Assembly: GCF_040215725.1 (NCBI RefSeq)
Contig: NZ_CP157971.1
Span: 144,377 to 208,376, forward strand
Reading direction: 5' to 3'
Source: Rhizobium sp. ZPR4
Lineage (GTDB): Bacteria > Pseudomonadota > Alphaproteobacteria > Rhizobiales > Rhizobiaceae
Length of the DNA stretch: 64,000 nt
In this document: in pieces, positions 16,049 to 25,719 of the stretch
Position numbering within the stretch: position 1 is the first letter of the stretch
Layout: every line of letters begins with the position of its first letter
Position numbers and translations under genes: made by a program
The notes under the pieces: generated by a model
The model's input: only the letters and a program-made list of their open reading frames with translations
Database searches by the model: none
What the model was told of the DNA's origin: nothing

Positions 16049-17395
16049 ATGCGTATCGTGGTCCGCAACAGCCCGATCCATGTCTTGATGGAACTAAGCG
16101 ACAGCGAGGCCATCGCGTTGCGTGCCTGGTACGGCAACGCGGCCTCGAGCGCCGATGAGGCAATTGCGCTTTCAGTTATTCGACGCGTCAAGGTGATGAA
16201 TGGCTGGATCGAATGTGACTGCCTGAAGGCACAGCATCAGCCGTTGCTTGCCCCAATCCAACAGGAACACACGTTCACGCTGCGGCGACTGACGCCGAAG
16301 GATAATACCTCGGGTCGGCATGAAGAGCGGCCGAACCACGCCCTCTCCTGCCCGTTCCACGTTGACAAGGACGCCAGCCCCGCCCTCATTGACCGCAGCT
16401 ATCATCTTCGCCCCCTGCCCAAATCCGACCGCTCGTACATCGATGCCCTTCCCGCCATTCCTGATCGCCTGGCCGATGTCTCAGGTCATGAACCCTCCAG
16501 ATCGAACGAACGAAATGACCGGCCCTCCAGACTGGGTGGCGTGCTGTGGCGGATGCTTGATAGGGCGGGTACGAACGTGATCCCGCCGCTGCAGGATGAA
16601 GTTGATTTCACGCTTACCAACCAGTTGTCGCGGCTGCGTTCCGCCGCGCGTGAACTGAGGGTGCTCAGGACCTGGACGCTGAACGCGCTACTATCGACTT
16701 GGGGCCCCGATTATTGGAATCCGGAGAGCCGTTGGCAACGGCTGCTAGCGACCTCGCGCCGCGACTGGCCCGAGGGACTTCGCCGCACCGGCTTCATGCT
16801 GTTGTTTTCGACCAGCGTTTCCACGCAAGCCATCATGCCGGCATCCAGCTCGCGGACAATCGACATCCTCTCCAAGGTGCGCCAGCCGCTTCGGGGCGAC
16901 CCGGCAAGCCGAGGCCCATTTCTCACCCTCCTAAACGTGGATTTTCAGGAAGACGATGAAGGACCGGTTCGCGCTGTGCAGGCCTACGCTCAACCTGTCT
17001 ACAACGGCGATACGCTCTTCCCCATCGAGTCCGGATTTGAGCGTGACGTTTCCCATTTGCTGTTTTGGCTTCAGCAATCGCTCTTCGATGCCGCGCCAGA
17101 CCTGCGGATCACCATTATCAAGCCCCTCTTCGCCATGGAAACGCCCATCGGCCCGTGCAGGCCTGACTTCGTCTTGGAAATTGCGAATAGAGATCAGCCA
17201 CCGCGCAGACTGCTCGTCGAGGCCCTCGGGATGGAGACCGAGGAATATCGTGACGCCAAGGAAAAAACGATCCCGCGAATGAAACATCTGGGGCCAATCT
17301 TTGCTATTTTCCCGGAGGATCTTATCGAAAAGAATTCCGAACAGACTGGGCGCCGGCTGCAGGCGTGGGTCGTCGACAAAATAAGCGATCGCTGA
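16049..17395 (+). CDS. Protein with N-terminal Cys/His cluster and PD-(D/E)xK-like C-terminus (DUF1173-like)
   Basis: A 448-residue protein. Near residues 56-103 it has CDC, H, and CPFH, a probable zinc site. The C-terminal 100 residues contain CRPDFVLE, then LLVEALGMETEEYRDAKEKT, the D...E-x-x...K pattern of PD-(D/E)xK nuclease folds. From memory this resembles the DUF1173 family found in conjugative regions of alphaproteobacteria, but I cannot confirm it. It sits between the XRE regulator and virD4, downstream of operator copy 2, so a role linked to DNA transfer is likely. Enzymatic activity is unproven. Confidence 0.62.
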   Translation: MRIVVRNSPIHVLMELSDSEAIALRAWYGNAASSADEAIALSVIRRVKVMNGWIECDCLKAQHQPLLAPIQQEHTFTLRRLTPKDNTSGRHEERPNHALSCPFHVDKDASPALIDRSYHLRPLPKSDRSYIDALPAIPDRLADVSGHEPSRSNERNDRPSRLGGVLWRMLDRAGTNVIPPLQDEVDFTLTNQLSRLRSAARELRVLRTWTLNALLSTWGPDYWNPESRWQRLLATSRRDWPEGLRRTGFMLLFSTSVSTQAIMPASSSRTIDILSKVRQPLRGDPASRGPFLTLLNVDFQEDDEGPVRAVQAYAQPVYNGDTLFPIESGFERDVSHLLFWLQQSLFDAAPDLRITIIKPLFAMETPIGPCRPDFVLEIANRDQPPRRLLVEALGMETEEYRDAKEKTIPRMKHLGPIFAIFPEDLIEKNSEQTGRRLQAWVVDKISDR

Positions 17396-17443
17396 GACTG
17401 CGGCGCAACAGGAAGGATGGTTGGCCGGCTTCTTCGCCTTTTG

Positions 17444-17770
17444 CTAGGACTGTGCCGAGCCGCCATTAATCTCGGATTCGGCTGCCTCAAGCAGAGCGCT
17501 CTGAACACGAGACCCGATTTCCGGCGGGCAGTTGCCGAACATGGTGCATACAAGCTCGTCCGCTAGTTCGGCGATCGTCGGCGTGAGCAGAGGTGTAACA
17601 TTTTCATCCGCTCCTCGGCGTTCGAGCTCGGCTTCGATGGCGCGCTTTTCCACCGCTCGCTCCTTGACCATCAGCCAGAGACCCGCGTTAGCCTTGGCTG
17701 CGGCAACAATTCGTCGGATACTCTCATCTTTCAAAAGACCCCGATTAGGGAGGTATCGGATTTCGCCCAC
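17444..17770 (-). CDS. Hypothetical protein downstream of virD4
   Basis: A 108-residue, largely helical and charged protein with no signal peptide or membrane segment. It lies about 95 bases past the end of virD4 in the same direction and may be co-transcribed with the virB operon. AGGAGG (rc of cctcct) precedes the start. The middle part (EKRAIEAELERRGADE) may be a coiled coil. Function unknown. Confidence 0.5.
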   Translation of the reverse strand: MGEIRYLPNRGLLKDESIRRIVAAAKANAGLWLMVKERAVEKRAIEAELERRGADENVTPLLTPTIAELADELVCTMFGNCPPEIGSRVQSALLEAAESEINGGSAQS

Positions 17771-17865
17771 GGTATGTTCCTCCTTCCGTCAGTCCCAATT
17801 GACACAGGTCAACGCCGCAATTAGATCGCCAAGCTGCACGCCGGGGTTCGGAGCATCCTATTCGC

Positions 17866-20664
17866 TTACGCAAACCGATCTTCGTCGTCGTATTGCGGTC
17901 CTTCTTCACTCAGCGGATCGCGAGCACGATCGGCAAATTCGCGCAGAAATGCTTTCGAGCTATCTTCCGTCAGGCGCTCGCAGAGGGTTCCGATCAGGAG
18001 CTCGACATCCGCATTCAGCTCCATCGGGTCGAACGAGCCCGCGTCCGCCTGCTCAAAAATTGCATCATTCAGGGCCTTGATGTCCGTCCCGAAGGCGCCG
18101 CGAACCTCCTGCCGTCGCAGGATGCCTGCGGTGGCGGGATTTCCAGCTTCGTTCTGACTATCCGGAGGTCGCTGCACTCGACTGCCTGGTCCTAGTGGCG
18201 AGCCCGGATAGCGACTGCGATCCAACTTCGCCTGATCTATCCCAGTTTCGAAGTCATCAACTTGGACGGGGGTGGTCGTTCCTGCTGCCCCGCCGTCATC
18301 TCCGTGTCCGCCCGGTGCCGCGATTTTCTTGTTCCGCACCTGGGTACGCTCGTCATCTCGAAGTTCTTCCTCCCTCCGTCCGGCTTCGCGAGTTTCGTCG
18401 AGATCCAGACGCTGACGAAGTTCATCGAGCGAAGAAATATAGACGTGTCGGACGCCCTGCTTGACGATGAAGCGAACATTCTGTGGCTGCTGCGGCCTGT
18501 TCACGGCAACAAGATCAACGACTCGACCCGCCGGCAAGCTATTGTCGGTTGCCTGGGATAGAGCGGCTTCAAGCCGCGATGCATCGCGTCTAAAGGCTTC
18601 GGTGTCGGCGGTCGTCCATTCGACCGGCTGTATGCACGGTTTGGTCACCGGCTTGAACTTCCGCACCTTCGAAAACGTCCGCTCTCCCCCGGAATCGAGT
18701 TTCATGATGCGCATGAGCGGCATGCCGGTAACCTGGAGGATCGCCTCCTCCGGCTTCATCATCATCAGCGTATTGACTGGAAGCAGGTCCACCGACACCG
18801 GCACCTTCGAGATGGACCGTTGCCTGCGACCATGGCGGTGTGAGTAAGAGGATTGCTCGACCCACTCGGTCGTCCTGCCGGCTGCGGCAGAGACGGCGGC
18901 TGCGTCCTCCTGGTTCTGGAAGTTCATGAACAACTTAATCGTGGACGCGCCCATCAGGATCTTCTGCCCGGACCGCTGATACAGTCGTTCGAGCTGCGCG
19001 CCATCCTGCAGGATAAAGACGAAGCGAACGCCGTTCTTCCGGATCAATGGTGCAAGCGTCAGGACAGTATCTATGCGCCCGCCATTCCCGAACTCGTCTA
19101 GCATCATCAGCACTTCGTGCTCGCCGTTGCGCAACGGTCCCATCTGCACGAGCTTGTCGGCCATCTGCTGGATGAACATCGAAATCAGCCGCTCGTAGAT
19201 CTGCATCGCATTCCAGTCGGCCTGGACGAAAATCACCAATTTCCGCTTTCTGATCGTGTCGATCGGGATCGTGGTGATAGAGGTCAGCGCTTCCACAAGG
19301 GGATTCTGCAGAAAATTGAGCTTGGCGACGATCTCCGCTGCAATCCCCTCGCCCAGCTTTTCATGTCGACCAGCGAATTTTGTAAGCTGCATGCGGGTCT
19401 GATCGGAAAGAACGAGCTCATAATTCTCCAGAAGCTGGATGATCGCCTTGCGTTCATCCGACATCGAATTGAGAATGCGGTAGAGCTCGCTGAGCGATTT
19501 CCGCGTATCGGGGCACTCCAGCACGAAACCCAGCATGGCTGTCAGCAGGATCCTGGCGCTCTCCTCCCAAAAATCCGATGAATCGGAGCGCAGACGCTCC
19601 GGCAACAGCATCTGGGTGAGCTTCTGCAGGTCGGTGATCCGCTGGTTCGGGTCGGCGCTGATGAGGTCGAGTGGGTTATAGCCGTCCGTAAATTTGGAGC
19701 CTGGCGCCAGCAGGAAAATCTCGTAGCCCTGATCCTTCAGATAACCCGACGTCTCCTCAAACAGCTCGCCGCTCATGTCGAGGACCATCTGCGATCCCTT
19801 GAAACTCATCATCGTCGGAATGACGAAGCCGCGCGACTTGCCCTGTCCCGGGGAGCCGATGACCATCACATGCTGATCGCCGTCGTTGCGCAGAAGTAGA
19901 CCCTGTTTGAGACCCAGAACGATGCCGTGCTTATCACGCAACCGGAAATCAGCGGCATCCTTCAGGGTTGCCAGTCTTGCCTTTCCCATGATCATGCGCT
20001 GGCGCTTCTGGATTGCTGCCCCGATCGGAAACCCAACCGCGACTCCAGCGGCCGCCAGACCGGCGAGCGCGGCGAACACAGTCTGCCGTGGCGGCCGCTG
20101 GAGCGTCCCGGCCGCGTCGGTGGCTCCAAAGGGTGCCTGATACATCGCCGCAAGATGCGCGCCATAATAATTAGCTACTCCGGCCAACCCACCGGCTTTG
20201 CTTGCGACGAGATAAAACACAGTTCCGTAAACTATGACAGCGGCATAGGCAGCAGCGAATATCAGTGCAGTATGCGCAATCAGTGTGAACATCGACCTCA
20301 CATGCAGGAGGTAGAGGATTTTACGCGACAGCGCCCTTCCCGCTTTCAGCATCCAGAGGGTCAGCAGGAAAAAGAGAAACGGCGAAGCGAGAACGAACGC
20401 CAGGATTGAGAGCCCGATGGTGTTCCGCGTGCGAATGATCGACCATGTGTAGGCAATGCCGTCGAGAATAGGCGCCTGCCCGACATAATCGTAATAGGAG
20501 GCCGACCCGAAAGATGTGACATAGCCCTCGTAGATCAGCGTGAAGAACATCAGCCATATCGCCACGGCGCCGAGAACGGCGACCGGGAAGGTGAAGGCCG
20601 AGGCCTCCTGGAGCTTCGTCCATTTGGGGCGTTCAGCCTCTGCGTCCGTGGATACGCTTGCCAT
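17866..20664 (-). CDS. virD4: VirD4/TraG-type coupling protein with long C-terminal extension
   Basis: A 932-residue hexameric ATPase that delivers the relaxase-DNA complex to the secretion channel at the inner membrane. Four hydrophobic segments lie in the first 220 residues. Walker A is IGSPGQGKSRGF near residue 270 and Walker B LMMLDEFGNGG near 523. Typical family members have 600-700 residues; here about 250 extra residues follow, acidic and low-complexity, ending in a conserved-looking helical tail. ATG 20664 is preceded by GAGGTGG and overlaps the end of virB11 by 32 bases. Position last in the virB operon is normal for MPF-T systems. Confidence 0.9.
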   Translation of the reverse strand: MASVSTDAEAERPKWTKLQEASAFTFPVAVLGAVAIWLMFFTLIYEGYVTSFGSASYYDYVGQAPILDGIAYTWSIIRTRNTIGLSILAFVLASPFLFFLLTLWMLKAGRALSRKILYLLHVRSMFTLIAHTALIFAAAYAAVIVYGTVFYLVASKAGGLAGVANYYGAHLAAMYQAPFGATDAAGTLQRPPRQTVFAALAGLAAAGVAVGFPIGAAIQKRQRMIMGKARLATLKDAADFRLRDKHGIVLGLKQGLLLRNDGDQHVMVIGSPGQGKSRGFVIPTMMSFKGSQMVLDMSGELFEETSGYLKDQGYEIFLLAPGSKFTDGYNPLDLISADPNQRITDLQKLTQMLLPERLRSDSSDFWEESARILLTAMLGFVLECPDTRKSLSELYRILNSMSDERKAIIQLLENYELVLSDQTRMQLTKFAGRHEKLGEGIAAEIVAKLNFLQNPLVEALTSITTIPIDTIRKRKLVIFVQADWNAMQIYERLISMFIQQMADKLVQMGPLRNGEHEVLMMLDEFGNGGRIDTVLTLAPLIRKNGVRFVFILQDGAQLERLYQRSGQKILMGASTIKLFMNFQNQEDAAAVSAAAGRTTEWVEQSSYSHRHGRRQRSISKVPVSVDLLPVNTLMMMKPEEAILQVTGMPLMRIMKLDSGGERTFSKVRKFKPVTKPCIQPVEWTTADTEAFRRDASRLEAALSQATDNSLPAGRVVDLVAVNRPQQPQNVRFIVKQGVRHVYISSLDELRQRLDLDETREAGRREEELRDDERTQVRNKKIAAPGGHGDDGGAAGTTTPVQVDDFETGIDQAKLDRSRYPGSPLGPGSRVQRPPDSQNEAGNPATAGILRRQEVRGAFGTDIKALNDAIFEQADAGSFDPMELNADVELLIGTLCERLTEDSSKAFLREFADRARDPLSEEGPQYDDEDRFA

Positions 20665-21682
20665 CTTCGTCCACCTCGTCGGCAAAATAGATCTCGCTGA
20701 CACCGCGACCGCCGGCGGCATCGCTCTTTTTCAACTGCACCACGATCGGGATGATCGAGCGGATGTAGCGGATGATATCGTCGCGCTCCATGCGGACATT
20801 GCTGTTCAGCACCAGCGTCGAAAGCCGGTTGAACGCGTGATGCGGCGAGTTTGCGTGAATGGTCGACATCGATCCAGGATGCCCGGTGTTGATCGCATTC
20901 AGGAAGTCGAAAGCTTCGTCGCCGCGCAGCTCGCCCATGAAGATCCGGTCTGGCCTGAGGCGAAGCGCGGAGGCCAAGAGGTCGGTCATCGTCACTCGCG
21001 CCTCTCCTTGGGCACCCTTCGAGACCAGCAGCGAGACGACGTTTTCCTGGCGCGGTTCCAGCTCGGCCGTGTCCTGCATGATGATGAAACGCTCATGGTT
21101 GGGAATGGCTGTCAGCATTGTATTGAGGAAGGTCGTCTTGCCGGTGGACGTGCCACCCGAGATCAACATGCTGCGATGGTTGATCGCCGCAAGCTCCAGG
21201 AAGGCGCGCGCCTGCCCCGTCCGCAGCAGGCGCGACAGCTCAATATCGACGTCATCGATATAGTCGTCACCTGTGACCTTGGTGAAGCGGAAGGCGCCTG
21301 CTTTCTCATAGTCGTCGAGATCGAAGCGCCGGATGAATTGCTTGCGGATCGAAAAAACATGTCCGGTGGCAGAGGTCGGGTTGAGCACGAACTGAACGCG
21401 TTCGCCGTTGGTGAGTGTCGCCGAGAGCAGCGGATTTTCAGCATTGATGGTCTGCTTCGTGAACGAGGCCGCCCGCGACGCCATATGACGGATCGCCTCC
21501 TGATCGAGCCCGTCGACCTTTTGCCTCACCATGCTGAGCTGGCCTATCCGCTCGAGCCAGATCTCGTTGCTGCGTTGGCAGGAAATCTCCACCACCGCGG
21601 GATCGTCGAGAAATTGTCTGATGGGCTCGAGCGCCTCGGAGAGAAAGTGCTGCTCGGCGGAGATGGGTTGGTGCGCGTTCAT
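20633..21682 (-). CDS. virB11: VirB11 hexameric ATPase
   Basis: A 349-residue cytoplasmic AAA-like ATPase that switches the channel between pilus assembly and DNA transfer. Walker A GGTSTGKTT is at residues 176-184, and the Asp/His boxes typical of VirB11/PulE (MQDTAELE; GELRGDEAFDFLNAINTGHPGS) follow. Its start overlaps virB10 by four bases and its end overlaps virD4. Length is normal for the family. Confidence 0.93.
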   Translation of the reverse strand: MNAHQPISAEQHFLSEALEPIRQFLDDPAVVEISCQRSNEIWLERIGQLSMVRQKVDGLDQEAIRHMASRAASFTKQTINAENPLLSATLTNGERVQFVLNPTSATGHVFSIRKQFIRRFDLDDYEKAGAFRFTKVTGDDYIDDVDIELSRLLRTGQARAFLELAAINHRSMLISGGTSTGKTTFLNTMLTAIPNHERFIIMQDTAELEPRQENVVSLLVSKGAQGEARVTMTDLLASALRLRPDRIFMGELRGDEAFDFLNAINTGHPGSMSTIHANSPHHAFNRLSTLVLNSNVRMERDDIIRYIRSIIPIVVQLKKSDAAGGRGVSEIYFADEVDEDGKRIHGRRG

Positions 21683-23016
21683 TTGGCGGACCTCTTTCGA
21701 CGCAGGCGGTCGAATTCCTCGCGCACCGGGTCCGGATATAGATCCGAGAAATCAAGGTCCCTGGTGACGAAGACAGTGATGTCGGAGCCTTGGGCGATGT
21801 GGATCGTCGGCCGGATATTGCGGGTGTCCTGGAAGGCTTCGGTCGCAAGTTGCTGGATCCCTGATGCGATCGTCTCGGCGGCGATCTCGCGCGCCCGATC
21901 CTGCGAGGTCGTGCCGTTATCCTGGGGGATGCTGGTAACGGTTCCGTCCGTGTTGACGATCGTGATATTTCGATCCTGTTTCTGACCAAGCTGGGCAATG
22001 TATTGCGTGACCCCGCCAATCATCGTCATCAGCGCCGGCGGCCCGAACCGTTCCCAGTATTTCCGGTCGACCGCACCTGTCATGCCGGAACGGCCGAGAC
22101 GATCCGTGCCGTAGGAGCCGAGCTGGACCGAAACACCGTCGCCCCGGATTATCCGCGTCCAGACGATGAGCAGGCGCTCCTGCCCGCGTTCGACGCCGGA
22201 TTTATAATCGCCGATCAGCGAGGAGCCGGCGGGTATCAGGATCCGCCGGCCATCGAAGGAGTAGACATCCTCACGGACAATCGCCTTCACCATGCCGGCG
22301 AGGTCGGAATTGATGGCCGTTTCCAATGTGCCGCGGATCATCGTGCCCTGTGGGATCCAGGCATCGATACGGCGGTTCTCGGCGGCAACCGACACCTGAA
22401 CCCCCTGCCCTCCCATGGCCTTCAGGAAGGCTCGATCGCCATCAACAGCACCTCCCGCGTCCGACGGTGCGCCGGGGGGCGTGGCGGTTGAGCCGTTCGC
22501 ACCGAACAAGCCGGCTCCCGTGGCACCTGACGAAGTGCTTGCCGCCCCGCCTGTGCGTTCCGATTGATCGAAAACGACAGCGGTGGAGCGCACGCGCTCA
22601 AGCAGCTTAGCCTGCCTCGCAAGCTCGATGCATTTGGGATCGTCAGGATTTTTACCCCTCGAGCAGTCGACATCGACCGGCGGCGCGACCTGGGCCGGGG
22701 CCGGGATGACGGGCGCCGGTGGCGGGGGCGGCGGAGGGGGTGGCGCCTCCGGTACCTGCACCGTCGGCAAAGGCGGCGGAGCCGGCGGATTGAATCCTTC
22801 GTTTCTGGGCGCCTGCACCGGGCGGAATTCTTCATGCGGCGTATTGTCGATCGCCGGTTCCCGCTCGCCGCCGGAGAAAAGGAAATAGAGGACCACAGCA
22901 ACGCCGGCGATTGCCGCCACCACGGCGATTGGCCGCATCAACCCAACCCCGGAGCGCCTTACCTGACCGCCGATGGCGGTGTCATTGTCTATCGAATGAT
23001 AGTTCGGATCAGACAT
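21679..23016 (-). CDS. virB10: VirB10 channel scaffold
   Basis: A 445-residue protein that spans both membranes and transmits energy from the ATPases to the core complex. It has an N-terminal cytoplasmic tail, one membrane helix at residues 28-47, a long proline-rich linker (about 65-125, with a run of prolines) and the C-terminal beta-barrel domain with the TrbI signature (GTMIRGTLETAINSDLAG, SSLIGDYKSG). Its end overlaps virB11 by four bases. Confidence 0.93.
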   Translation of the reverse strand: MSDPNYHSIDNDTAIGGQVRRSGVGLMRPIAVVAAIAGVAVVLYFLFSGGEREPAIDNTPHEEFRPVQAPRNEGFNPPAPPPLPTVQVPEAPPPPPPPPPAPVIPAPAQVAPPVDVDCSRGKNPDDPKCIELARQAKLLERVRSTAVVFDQSERTGGAASTSSGATGAGLFGANGSTATPPGAPSDAGGAVDGDRAFLKAMGGQGVQVSVAAENRRIDAWIPQGTMIRGTLETAINSDLAGMVKAIVREDVYSFDGRRILIPAGSSLIGDYKSGVERGQERLLIVWTRIIRGDGVSVQLGSYGTDRLGRSGMTGAVDRKYWERFGPPALMTMIGGVTQYIAQLGQKQDRNITIVNTDGTVTSIPQDNGTTSQDRAREIAAETIASGIQQLATEAFQDTRNIRPTIHIAQGSDITVFVTRDLDFSDLYPDPVREEFDRLRRKRSAK

Positions 23017-23025
23017 CGTGCCTCC

Positions 23026-23859
23026 CTATCGTGATTTTGATGGTGAGCCAGCACCTGACGAGCCGAGCCGCTTCGGCGCCACAGCACCCTCGATCGGCGC
23101 CGGCACATCGGCGGGAGCGGTCCTGAGGTTGAATAGGCAGGTCTCGTTCTCGGTACCGTACCGAAGCGTCCACTGCCGCGAGACCGTGTCGATGACGATG
23201 TAGTCAGCCTCACGGCGATAATTGACGAGGCTCTCTCGCCGCTTGTTATCGACAATGAAGATCGCCGGCACGTCGCCGGTGAACTTCATGAAGGTCTTCA
23301 GACCGTCATCGAACACCCACAAGGGCTTGGCGGCATCGCTGCCCTTGAAGCCATAGTCGTAATTGACCTTGTCGCGGCGGATGTTCTTGATGTTGGGATT
23401 GCGCTCTGCATCCTGCGCCTGTTTCCACAGTTCGGCCGTGCCCTTCAACCCGGCGTCTTCCGGATAAATGAAGCGCAGCTTGAAGGTCTGGTTCTGGATG
23501 GACTTGCTGTCATTGACCTCAAGATCAAACGAATAGGTTCGTTTCGTCGTCACCACGGAGAGGTTTGTCGGCGCGTCTTTTTCCATCGGCTTCAGGGTGA
23601 GTGAGCGCCGGTCGGCCGATGTCAGGATCTGCCAGGAAACCGTGTCCCCCGCAACCACCTGGGTAACCTCTTCGTCCGCACCGAAGAGGATGGTCGTTAC
23701 CATCCCGTAAGTCCCGGTGACGACGAAGACCTGTTCAGCCGAATAGGGCAAGGTCCGCACGCGCGGATCGAGCCTGCCGGGCCGGGCAGTCAATTCCGCA
23801 TGAACCGAAGGGGCCGTCAGAAGCAGTGACAGCATTATCCCGACCCTGACCCGCCTCAT
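23026..23859 (-). CDS. virB9: VirB9 outer-membrane core protein
   Basis: A 277-residue periplasmic protein with signal peptide (MLSLLLTAPSVHA). N-terminal and C-terminal beta-sandwich domains are recognisable; the C-terminal part with VFDDGLKTFMKF and NYRREADYIVIDTVSRQWTLR is typical for VirB9/TrbG. It forms the outer-membrane core with VirB10 and a VirB7-type lipoprotein. It overlaps virB8 by four bases. Confidence 0.92.
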   Translation of the reverse strand: MRRVRVGIMLSLLLTAPSVHAELTARPGRLDPRVRTLPYSAEQVFVVTGTYGMVTTILFGADEEVTQVVAGDTVSWQILTSADRRSLTLKPMEKDAPTNLSVVTTKRTYSFDLEVNDSKSIQNQTFKLRFIYPEDAGLKGTAELWKQAQDAERNPNIKNIRRDKVNYDYGFKGSDAAKPLWVFDDGLKTFMKFTGDVPAIFIVDNKRRESLVNYRREADYIVIDTVSRQWTLRYGTENETCLFNLRTAPADVPAPIEGAVAPKRLGSSGAGSPSKSR

Positions 23860-24590
23860 GGGGTTAGCCCCGAAGGCATCGTCTCGGGAACCTTGACGTA
23901 TTCGGTGACGACAAAGCCGAGGGGGTTATAAAGCCGGACCCGGTTGCTGGCGGGGAGATTGATCTGGCGGTAGCGGATCGTCGCCGACCAGCGATTGACC
24001 ACATCGCCGCCGCGGCGCCGTTCCCGGGTCTCGAAGCGCACCGACATTGTGGTGGCATTGAGCGGATTGACGGACAGGATTTCGGGTCTGATCTCGCCCG
24101 TCGTTCCCATGGTCTTGACCGGACCTCGTGGATTGGAAGGGTTCATCCACTCCGAATAGTCCTTGAAGGCCGGGGAATCCGGGTCCGACCAAAGAGCGAT
24201 CATGTCGAAGTTTTCCGACAAATAGCGGGGGTCATAGGTCTCGCGACGTATGACGTAATTGCCGACGAACGAAGCGCGGACGGCCTGGATTTCTGAAACG
24301 TTCGACCGGTCCTTGTCGAGCGTGGTCACCGTCTCCATGTAGCCCGTGTTCTTGTCCACGATGAGCGGCACGACCTCGGTGCGCACCAGTGGAAAGAGCT
24401 GCGCGACAGAGAAGGATAGAACGCCGGCCACGAACCAACCCGCCACCGCGAAAACCAACAGGATGAGACCGATCAGAGTCCGCAGCGACCGGTTCTTCTC
24501 GCCCCAGGAGAGGTGCTGATCGTAGATCTCTTGTGGTCCCGGCACACGATCGGCCGGCGCCGCTTTCAATTGCCTTTTGAACAATGCCAA
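23856..24590 (-). CDS. virB8: VirB8 inner-membrane assembly factor
   Basis: A 244-residue bitopic protein: short cytoplasmic tail, one membrane helix at about 37-59, and a periplasmic NTF2-like domain with the family words VRASFVGNYVIRRETY and RYLSENFDMIALWSD. It nucleates assembly of the channel. It starts 55 bases after virB6 ends, leaving no room for a separate virB7 gene at the usual place. Confidence 0.92.
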   Translation of the reverse strand: MALFKRQLKAAPADRVPGPQEIYDQHLSWGEKNRSLRTLIGLILLVFAVAGWFVAGVLSFSVAQLFPLVRTEVVPLIVDKNTGYMETVTTLDKDRSNVSEIQAVRASFVGNYVIRRETYDPRYLSENFDMIALWSDPDSPAFKDYSEWMNPSNPRGPVKTMGTTGEIRPEILSVNPLNATTMSVRFETRERRRGGDVVNRWSATIRYRQINLPASNRVRLYNPLGFVVTEYVKVPETMPSGLTP

Positions 24591-24645
24591 GTTTCAAACC
24601 TCGAATTCGCAATGAGTAAAATCGGTGATCCTTGCCGCCTCCGCG

Positions 24646-25719
24646 TCATTCGCTGCTGCGCCGACGATTGGTGAGCATCCGACCAAGCGCACCGACGCCA
24701 GCGACACTGCTGCGGCCCGCAAGCGCTGCAGCCGTGACGGCGCCCCTCGGTCCGGCCAGCGTGCTGAGTGCTATGGCCGCGGCCTGCCCGGCGCGGGAAT
24801 TGCTCGAAGAGAGGCGCCGGCGTGCGGCATAGTAGGCCGTGTCCACGCCGCCCCCGCCCGGGACGCCAGAGAAGGCTGCCCCGTAGGCAAAGCTGCGCGC
24901 GAAATCCGGCACTTGGAAGATGAAATAGGAGATCAGCGCGAGATAGAGCACCATGGCGAGCACGATCGCCAGAGCATTCTCCTTGGTCGCCATGTCGCCG
25001 TTGATCGTGTCCATCATGCCGATCAGAAAGCCGAACGACAGGCCGGCCATGATGTAGGTGAAGAGCAGCATGAACATGCCGTAGGCGACGCCCCTCACCC
25101 AGGCGTCGAAGACAAAGCGGGTGATGCCGAAGAAATAGCAGAGGATCGCGATCGGACCGATGGCAAGCATGACGGCGGTGATCATCTTGGCAAAGAGGGT
25201 GACGCCGGTGAGGATCAGCAGCATCGGCAGGAGGCCGAAGACCAGCACGATAAAGACGACGACGGCGCCGGTCACATTCGGCAGCCATCCGGATTCGTAG
25301 GAATTGAAGAGCTGCATGGCAAAGTCGTAGACCTTGCGAGCCATACTCGCGACTTGCTCGGCGATGTCTGCTCCGGCTGATTGACCGCCCATCGCCGAGG
25401 ATATGGCCGATCCGAGATCCTGCGGGGCCGACAGCACGAACTGTCCGATATTGTCGTAGAAGAGCGCCCAAGACATGATGAGAGTATAGGCGAGCGTGAT
25501 CTTGAAGGCGGTGATTGCCATGTCTTGAAGGGAAACGCTCGATAGCCCGAGCGCGCCCCAAAGGAAGTAGAGGGTCAGGAAGATCGCCAGGATGGCGGAA
25601 ACGAGGTTTCTGTTTTCGGCAAACAGCCCCCAGGCCCGCTCCAGCGACGCCTCGTTGATCTTGTCGAAATATCGGAGCGCATCGCCATAGAAGTTTATCG
25701 CGTAGCTGACGGGATCCAT
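24646..25719 (-). CDS. virB6: VirB6 polytopic inner-membrane protein
   Basis: A 357-residue protein with at least five strong membrane helices (about 40-58, 70-88, 150-178, 182-205, 210-240, 250-270) and the periplasmic loop typical of VirB6/TrbL. The C-terminus is basic and low in complexity. Its start overlaps the preceding lipoprotein gene by 25 bases. It forms the inner-membrane part of the DNA path. Confidence 0.9.
   Translation of the reverse strand: MDPVSYAINFYGDALRYFDKINEASLERAWGLFAENRNLVSAILAIFLTLYFLWGALGLSSVSLQDMAITAFKITLAYTLIMSWALFYDNIGQFVLSAPQDLGSAISSAMGGQSAGADIAEQVASMARKVYDFAMQLFNSYESGWLPNVTGAVVVFIVLVFGLLPMLLILTGVTLFAKMITAVMLAIGPIAILCYFFGITRFVFDAWVRGVAYGMFMLLFTYIMAGLSFGFLIGMMDTINGDMATKENALAIVLAMVLYLALISYFIFQVPDFARSFAYGAAFSGVPGGGGVDTAYYAARRRLSSSNSRAGQAAAIALSTLAGPRGAVTAAALAGRSSVAGVGALGRMLTNRRRSSE

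Noticed and set aside
20540..21985. Long plus-strand open frame of 481 codons
   Set aside because: Antisense to virB10/virB11, whose families are clear; no ribosome site and no family resemblance.
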